Origin: Flammula alnicola
Lineage: Eukaryota > Basidiomycota > Agaricomycetes > Agaricales > Strophariaceae
Direction of reading: 5' to 3'
Assembly (NCBI GenBank): GCA_015499995.1
Contig: JADNRV010000165.1
Location: forward strand, 1-64,000
Length of the DNA: 64,000 nt
Made by a program: the position numbers and the translations under genes. The first letter of the stretch is position 1, and every line of letters starts with the position of its first letter. Shown in pieces: positions 55,434 to 64,000 of the stretch. The notes under the pieces are model-generated. The model ran no database searches. It was not told the DNA's origin and saw only the letters and a program-made list of their open reading frames with translations.

Positions 55434-58182
55434 TGTAATGTGTAGATCCAAATAATAGAATTCGAGAGACGGCGCTACGTGGACTCTCCTCCTTGTGTAT
55501 AGAGAGACCGTTGTCCTCGCTGTCGGTGTCGAGGGTTTCATTGAACTCCCATCAAAACGCGTGAGGTCGTGGCTGTCACGCCACGTGAGAGAGAGACAAA
55601 CGCGTAACGCGCCGATGGCTTTTTTTTTCAACAAAGCCCATATCAGCCAAAATACATCATTTTATAAGGACTCATTTCGATTTTAACTTCGCAATAATGG
55701 GCCCCAATCCGGAAGCGAAGCGGGGCCAAGGATGCGTGCAGCTTCGGGGCTACTAGGGATGCGCGGCGGGGCTCTCATGCTGTTAGATTCGAAACTTGTC
55801 GTTCTTGGTCGCTCAATCTCCCTGTTTTTTTCTGGCCTTTCTGGACCTTTTACCAACCAGGCAAATAATAACCACGCAACCGGAGTCGCTAGTCGGTCAC
55901 CAGTGTAAAGGGCCTTATAAGGTGGTCAGGACTTCCGAATAACTCTAAAGGTTACTACTTCCTTGCCCGTTGCCTGTCCTCTTTTCACGCCAAATTCGAC
56001 GTGACACTGGCGTCTTTTTTTAACATGGTTTCCGAGTCACTTTCCCTCCGAAAATCCCAAATTCCACCGTCCGCTTGGCAGTTACCACGAAACACTCAGG
56101 TGAATCCTAAATAACTCACCGCCGTCATCGTTATATCTCACTCTTTATTTTTTAGCAGAAAGGTGTTCCATTGATCCTCTGACCATGATTTGTACACAGC
56201 ATCAATCCGAACGCATGTTTCGACACTGTAGGCTAAGGTAACAATCTTTTGTATTCCACAATTTTGCAGGGGAAGTAAATAAAAAAACTAACTGAACCTC
56301 GCGTAGATCTTCCCTCTGGGCATCGGCCGCATTGAATGAATCTGCGCCTGTACCACGGGACAGTTAACGTGAAAATCGCGAAGTTCAACCGTATGACAAC
56401 ATTTATTCCTCAAAAATTGCGCTCAATTGATTGAGGTTGCTGATGCTTCTCGACTCTCTCACCTAACTACCATGAATTCAAAATTCGGAGGCTCTACTGC
56501 AGCCTCTGAGTCAGTCCGATGACAGGGCGACTATGACTACTCCTTATCACACTTTACGGACTCTTCCAGTATGTCCAACCTCTCAGGTTTTTGCCCTTCC
56601 ATCGTTGCTCACGTATTTCGCTCGTTGTGGCCAGTGCAAGGTGTTCATCCCTGGAGTGCGGACGCTTAAATGCTGGAATTGGAATATATCGGACTTTTTT
56701 TTTCGTTTGCCTGGCCATGGCCTACTTAGAATGCTTGTGAGTGTGGATCTTCGGATATATGAACACTAGATAACAGGCATAACTCAGTGATTGTTGCTCA
56801 CAGTAGTCCCACGTCTTCTTTTATAGAGCTTCAAAATCATGGGTGCCACTGTAGCTCAGTGGATGGCAAGAAATTCCAATTACTGGTTTCCTTACCTCGA
56901 GCTTATTTATTTATCGATTAGTCTGTTCTTTCAGGAATCTTGGATCCGGATAGACTCGAGCGTTGTGAACATTTCTGGTAAGCTGTCCGGTGACCCTTGA
57001 CCGCTCCTGACCGTAATAGGAAAATCGCGCCACACAGGAATCGCACATGCGGGCACCTCTCGCGGACAAGATCTGTTATCATCTAAGGGTTGCATTTGGT
57101 CCTTCTTTGCTCCCTGAGCTATCACTTTTACAACCCCACCATTCGTGGACCATAGACGACAACAAATTGCCGTTTCTTGGCGTGGAATTTGTCCGGAAAT
57201 ATGTCGTTCAGTGGTCTCTGCTCCTTCAAAGTGGTCTGATGGAGGGTCGTTTCTCGAGGGGGTTTGAAAGGTCCTTAATCCCCTATTTGGTGTTTCCAGG
57301 AGCAGCTCTCAGGTTATATCCGACCGTACTTCCGACTATCCTAACGAAGCAGCCTACAAAAGGTGTGCCTCCTCATAATCACTCATGACCGATTCGCAAA
57401 GGAGCTTATGGAATGGAAAACTTCCCAGGTCGGAAGTGAGGATCATGAATGTCAACTCAAAATCTCCGTATCGTGTCAATCTCGAGGAGAGAATTCACGG
57501 CGCGCCATCGAAGGCCTTCGACGTGTCCACGTTCTTTGGTTTACACCGTAGAATGGAATGTCAAAAGTAAACATCTTTGGCGCCAAGACTTTTACCATGC
57601 TTTTAGCGCCAAGAGGTCCGGAAATTTTTTCAACCGTAGCCAAATTTAGCACCATCACCACCTTGGAGATGCTCATGAACTGCATACCTGACGTTTCCCC
57701 GGAATAGTGGGCATCTACCACTGCACTGGCTAAAACACACGAGCAGATATCGCACCCACGGGGTTTGTGAGTTTTATGCCCTACTTTCGAAGTTGCGGAC
57801 CTACATTTACTTGTTTCTTTTGCAGGCTTTTTAGAAATTGGCTGAAGGCGAGAAGCTGACTTGGGCGAAGCAACAATTTCTACGGACTCAATATTCGAAA
57901 TGCTGTTGTAGCTTAAAGTGTGCGGGTATATTGGCCTTTTGACGAAGAGAAATATCAGCGAAGTTAGACCGTCGTGACGGTCATTCTCTGTCCTCGAGTT
58001 CATCCTGGAGGTAGAGACAACGCATCGACATTTACAACCTCAGCCTCATGACCAGGGTGAACTTGAAAACATCGGAATATCTCTGATAGACCATCACTTT
58101 AAATTCACGATAAAAGGCAAGCTACGAAATGCAAACTAACCAGGTTCATTCTCCAGTGTCTACCCAGCAGTTGTAGTTCAGC
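55434..58182. other. 2.7-kb region without supported gene
   Basis: The left end holds the RAD18 promoter and the right end the GH10 promoter. Open frames at 56533-56769, 57047-57388 (plus) and 57476-58003 (minus, 175 codons) have no recognisable domain and no paired exons. A tRNA-like string near 56850 was examined and rejected. Confidence 0.45.
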
Positions 58183-60397
<2,215 letters not shown>

Positions 60398-60661
60398 GAA
60401 GTCTAAATGCTTGGGTCTCCATAGCTTAGCTACGTTCATAAAAATTGTTCACGATCCTCGAGGTAGACGGATGACGAGTAGTACACGATATCTATGGAAA
60501 TATAAAATGCCTTGCCGAATCAAGTCACCCTGTCATTATCTTGCGTCCTGGAAAATCCGAGATAATCGTAAGAATTATTGCGCATGAAGCATGACCGACA
60601 ATACAAAGGAAACCATAAGAAACCCGTCAGTAAAAGAAGGAGGAATAATAATAAAATGCAG

Positions 60662-62734
60662 CTATATAACTTCCTCCATATCATCATCGTCGCTCTCTTC
60701 GTCTTCTTCCGGTAAGGCTTCGGGGATATCAGAGACGTCGGCAAGGGAGGGGGCTGCGGCGATAGGTGTGGGTGCATGTATAGGTGCAGGTGCAGGTGCA
60801 GGTGCAGGCATATGCACAGCCGCGGGTGTTGGAAGAAGTTGTTGTTGTTGTTGTTGTTGCTGCTGTTGTAAGTCGGCAGCATCCTCGACCTTGGCCAGCT
60901 CAGCCAACTGAGCAGCCAACAGCGCCAGCTGGGCTTGCAGCTCTGCGCGCGGATCGGACGCAGAGTCTGGAGGCGGCGGCGGCGGCGGCATCATACTCGC
61001 CCCAACACTCCCACCCGGTCCTGGATGCGAACTCGAACCTGGACCCGAAGCACCAGCACCAGCACCGGCTTCAGCGCTAGCCAGCATCGCTTGTACATGC
61101 GACAGCAGCTCCTCCACGCCACTCCCAACACCCGCCTGTTGCTGGTCGGCTTGCCGCTCGTCTTTGGCCGCGTGCTCGCCCTGCTCTTCGGGCGCCAGCT
61201 GATACAGGCTGCCAAAGTTGATGGCGTTGAGGATGTTCTGGGCGGCCTCGTACGCCGCGGCGGTGTCGCTGTCTGAGCTGCCGGCCACAGCAGCTTTGGC
61301 GTCGTTCGCGTCAGTGGAGGACGACGACGCGCCAGGCGCGGTGGAGGACGAGGCTTGAGGCTGCGCGGAAAAGCCTGAATAAGCCATGCCTGTGTAGGCG
61401 TAGCCGTATGGTGTGGACTGGTATGTTTGCTGGCCGGTGGCCGCGTGTGATGAAGTAGATGCATGACCGTGGTTGTGGTGTACCAAGGGTGCGTTAGTGA
61501 AGGGAGGCGCGGGTGTCGAACTACCTGGTGTTGATTGGGTGTTCTGAGTTTGAGGACGTCGTGTCGTCCGGCGCGAAGTCTACCAAGAAAAAAAAGTTTC
61601 AGTCAAAGTACATTTAAGAGGTTTTCACTTTTTACAAAGTACTTACATTGCCGCCGTTCCAAGTTGCATTTAATCGATACTTGCCGTTCGAGCTCTTCTC
61701 AAACCGACCCCTCTTAAATGCCTTTTGAAGGGCCTGACTCGCCGATGGCCGAAAATTCGATTGCAAAGGATATCTCGACGCCATCCACGCAAATAAATCT
61801 TTCGGTGCCCAACCCTCCGGATCCACGCAGCCAGTCAACGCTTCCACAATCATCTCCTCGTAGCTCGGTAAATCATCCGCGAGGACGCCATCGTGTTGTG
61901 GTGGATGAGTCAAAGCCATCATGCTGTTGTACATCGATGGCTGCGGGGGATACGCTGGAGGTGCTTGAGGATGGTAGGCATTTTGCATTGGCGCTGCATA
62001 TGAAGCATATGGATAGGAGTATCCAGCGGGGTGGGGAGGATAATATGGGGCATGAGGATAGGCGGCTTGTGGGTGTGCGTATGCGTAATGCTGGTGAGGA
62101 TATTGAGGTTGGGCAACAGCTTGAGGTGGTTGAGGAGGGGCAGGCAGGGCAGCTGGGGTAGGCTGAGTAGGCTGGACGGGTGCGGCAACTTGGAGAGTTT
62201 CAGTTGCAGACGAAGACGAAGAGATGCTCTGAGCAGGTTGTGGGGGAGGCGTTGAAAATCCGGCGACCGGAGGTAGAGATAGTGCCGTCGAAGGGGAAGG
62301 AGAAGATGTTCTTTCTTTATCTGGTGGGCTCGGTTCTGTCGCAGGTGCAGATTCTTGTCTCGTCGGCAAAGGTTCTGGTGATTTTAATGAATCCATGACG
62401 GCTTCGCCATCTTTTGAGGGTTCCTCTGTAGACACTTGAGGTTGAGGCGGCGGTCGCAACCTTGCAATGGCAGCACTGATATCTGGAGGCCATATTGTGC
62501 TCTTCACATATGGAGGCACATGTAAGTCAAATGTCAGACAAATCTCGATGATTTGCTGGGGAGGAAGGAGGGCGAGATATTGACGTTTGAGGTCATGATC
62601 TTGAGGACCTATTTACATCTATGAACAAGATTTGAAGTAATAAAGAGATAGAACGGACCTGGTGGGTGTAGGTGGTAATAGCTATGATAATGTGAGTGAA
62701 TAGGCGCCGAGAAGGGGTTGCTGGCCACCTGCAT
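60662..62734 (-). CDS. Linker-histone-type (H15) domain protein with long disordered regions
   Basis: Exons 62734-62659, 62608-61647 and 61579-60662 join in frame to 651 residues. Near residues 270-343 is a winged-helix H15 domain: 'LPSYEEMIVEALTGC', 'GWAPKDLFAWMASRYPLQSN', 'SQALQKAFKRGRFEKSSNGK', 'YRLNATW'. Linker histone globular domains bind nucleosomal DNA. Here the domain lies centrally between Pro/Ala/Tyr/Gln-rich disordered arms, unlike a short classical H1, so a chromatin-associated factor is more likely than bulk H1. The N-terminal block 'LKRQYLALLPPQQIIEICLT' is helical and conserved-looking. The C-terminus has a leucine-rich helix, a poly-Gln run and an acidic end (PEEDEESDDDDMEEV). 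Confidence 0.85.
60837..60870 (-). repeat. Poly-Gln trinucleotide run
   Basis: Eleven consecutive CAA/CAG codons (read as ttg/ctg on the plus strand) in the H15-domain gene. The pure CAA stretch is followed by mixed CAG codons. Likely length-polymorphic. Confidence 0.85.
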
Positions 62735-63506
62735 CGTTCCGGAGAGCTGCACAGTAGCTGCACAGTTTTTCAGAACAAGGTTCGCACTCGACCACCTTCC
62801 AAAAACATCACGATCACTCTTAGTCTCACGCATCCACTAACTCTCAATTCTGCACCCTCTCTGAATCCAAGGTCGAGAGAATTTACGGCCTGTAAATTCC
62901 GAGGCTGAAAGAGGCTCATTTATGGGACTGCACTGTAATGTGTCAAATTCAACGTCGGGTCTTGTTACAGCTCGCAGGCGGAACGCACTTGGAATTCAAG
63001 CCGGAAATTTGGTATCAACGCATGGGGTATAAGCCGCATACTGTATACGCTATCTCTGTGCTCTAGAGCCAGTACAATAAAGACCGCAAGGATTCCTTGT
63101 TGGACATTTTGGCACTTCGGCAAACCTCTGGCCGCCTTTTATCACCTCCTGACCCGGCCAAGGCATCGAGTACGGCACACAGAAGAAATGGTCTCTAGTA
63201 ATTCAGGCCACCTCTTTCGCGGTGCTGTGCATCCCCTCGCGATCCTCGCGATCCTCGACCCATGATCACTTACGCCCTGTGATTTCTATCATGAAGTCTT
63301 GAGTTTATTTGAAAGGTTCACTTGGGTTATCATTAGGTCAAGAGATACTCCAGATAAAGCTACCGTTAGGTTGGGCTATCGCACAGCTGTCTAGACCACT
63401 CACCTTGAGTCTGGGGTATAAATGTCACCTCCTTTTCTCACTTCTTCTCCAAAGCAAACTAAATCCCCACATTTCAACTACCGTCAACTCAATTTACACC
63501 GCAAAT
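62735..63506. promoter_or_regulatory. Divergent promoter of H15-domain gene and metallothionein
   Basis: 772 bp between two start codons facing outward. No gene was seen. The right part carries the metallothionein core promoter with a TATA box. I could not identify a convincing copper or metal-response element by eye. Confidence 0.5.
63417..63423 (+). promoter_or_regulatory. TATA box of the metallothionein gene
   Basis: TATAAAT lies 84 bp upstream of the metallothionein ATG (63507), followed by a CT-rich stretch (63430-63450), which is the usual layout for a strongly inducible fungal gene. Confidence 0.7.
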
Positions 63507-63737
63507 ATGCAATCTGTAAGCCCTATGCAGGCCGGTCTTCCTCCTTGAACACCTTAATCATATCGTTGTTACCTCTTTTCCAGGTCATCGCTTCCCCCGT
63601 TAACCAGGCGTGCGGTCAATCGGACTGCAAATGCACTTCCGCGTACGTTTTCCTCTGTACCTAATCTCTCACAATTGTTGAATTGTCTCATTTTGTTCAG
63701 CTGTGGCTGCAGTGCAGGACAATGCCAGTGCAAGTGA
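63507..63737 (+). CDS. Small Cys-rich metallothionein (34 residues)
   Basis: Exons 63507-63515 (9 nt), 63584-63642 and 63701-63737 join in frame to 34 residues. The N-terminus 'MQSVIASPVNQA' is followed by seven cysteines: 'CGQSDCKCTSACGCSAGQ' then CQCK. The C-x-C and C-x(3-4)-C spacing is that of small fungal copper/zinc metallothioneins, which chelate metals in the cytosol. Seven Cys is the number seen in the classic short fungal forms (Neurospora, Agaricus), but this protein has a longer non-Cys leader. The first exon codes only three residues, so the gene is easily missed by gene finders. It has its own TATA box. Confidence 0.9.
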
Positions 63738-64000
63738 GCTGCCCACCGTCGGATTCGGTCTTGCCACGACGGATGGCTCGAGGAGTCTAACAGTGTACAA
63801 TACGATGCCAATCACGCGAACAGGAAATTCATGTAAACATAATAGCTAGGATTATGAGCTGCTAGAAGATGTTATCTTGTCGAACATGGACGATCAAACC
63901 CCTTATGCATTTACTTGATATGATTGTATGATTCACCATTTGTTATGAATACTCATTCTCAATGGATTTCCACACCAAGTTCAAGTTGAGGCCTCGCAAC
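63738..64000. other. 3' flank of metallothionein
   Basis: 263 bp to the window end. No further gene seen. Confidence 0.5.

Noticed and set aside
56845..56880. tRNA-like string 'ctgtagctcagtgg'
   Set aside because: It looks like a tRNA D-arm start, but no T-arm (GGTTCGAATCC-like) or matching acceptor stem follows within 60-90 bases.
57476..58003. 175-codon minus frame upstream of the xylanase
   Set aside because: No domain, no paired exons, overlaps the likely xylanase promoter.

Overview
This window is nuclear DNA from a filamentous basidiomycete, most likely an Agaricomycete. The genes are dense in short introns (about 45-60 nt, GT-AG, with one clear GC-AG). They include families that are typical of or expanded in mushroom-forming fungi: paired secreted double-psi beta-barrel proteins, a ZZ-finger protein, an MSC7-type aldehyde dehydrogenase, F-box-like proteins and a GH10 xylanase with an N-terminal fungal cellulose-binding module. 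The xylanase suggests a plant-biomass degrader. No prokaryotic operons, rRNA, confident tRNA or CRISPR array is visible.

Layout. 0-10.5 kb is a repeat-rich accessory zone. It holds a decayed retrotransposon gag-like ORF, a small unknown gene, a large unknown gene with a Pro/Gln minisatellite, a 0.5-kb non-coding minisatellite and a 1.49-kb CACTA-like element carrying a decayed coding-like segment. 10.6-13.4 kb holds two tandem secreted DPBB (RlpA/expansin-like) genes on the minus strand. 14-24 kb is housekeeping: a ZZ-finger protein, the PdxS/SNZ vitamin B6 synthase, ER glucosidase I (GH63) and a PAP2 lipid phosphate phosphatase. 24-30 kb is gene-poor and contains a complete non-autonomous hAT element with perfect 8-bp target duplications. 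30-36 kb holds a disordered Pro/Arg-rich gene divergent from a 21-exon PhoD-like phosphatase. 36-40 kb holds a pogo/Tc1-like MITE, an F-box-like relic and a 179-bp tandem duplication. 40-55 kb holds KNR4/SMI1, an F-box protein, MSC7 aldehyde dehydrogenase, a DCN1-like cullin neddylation factor, CIA2/MIP18, two DUF7330-like genes and RAD18. 58-64 kb holds the GH10 xylanase, a linker-histone-domain (H15) protein and a 34-residue metallothionein.

Most genes were rebuilt exon by exon, and reading frame was used as the check. Two themes emerged. First, several genes need micro-exons to keep both frame and conserved protein motifs: 2 and 7 nt in the xylanase, 5 nt in the PhoD-like gene, 5 nt in the aldehyde dehydrogenase, 17 nt in PdxS, and 21/37 nt shared by both DPBB paralogues. 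Second, at least six probable frame slips, all equivalent to one missing base and often in short homopolymers, break otherwise intact conserved genes (KNR4, DCN1, CIA2, RAD18 three times, and possibly glucosidase I). This looks more like residual assembly indels than real pseudogenes, but reads are needed to decide.

The genes do not form one pathway. ER glycoprotein processing (GH63) and lipid phosphatase are neighbours. Cullin neddylation (DCN1), Fe-S protein maturation (CIA2) and post-replication repair (RAD18) lie within 8 kb, and DCN1 and CIA2 share a 201-bp divergent promoter.
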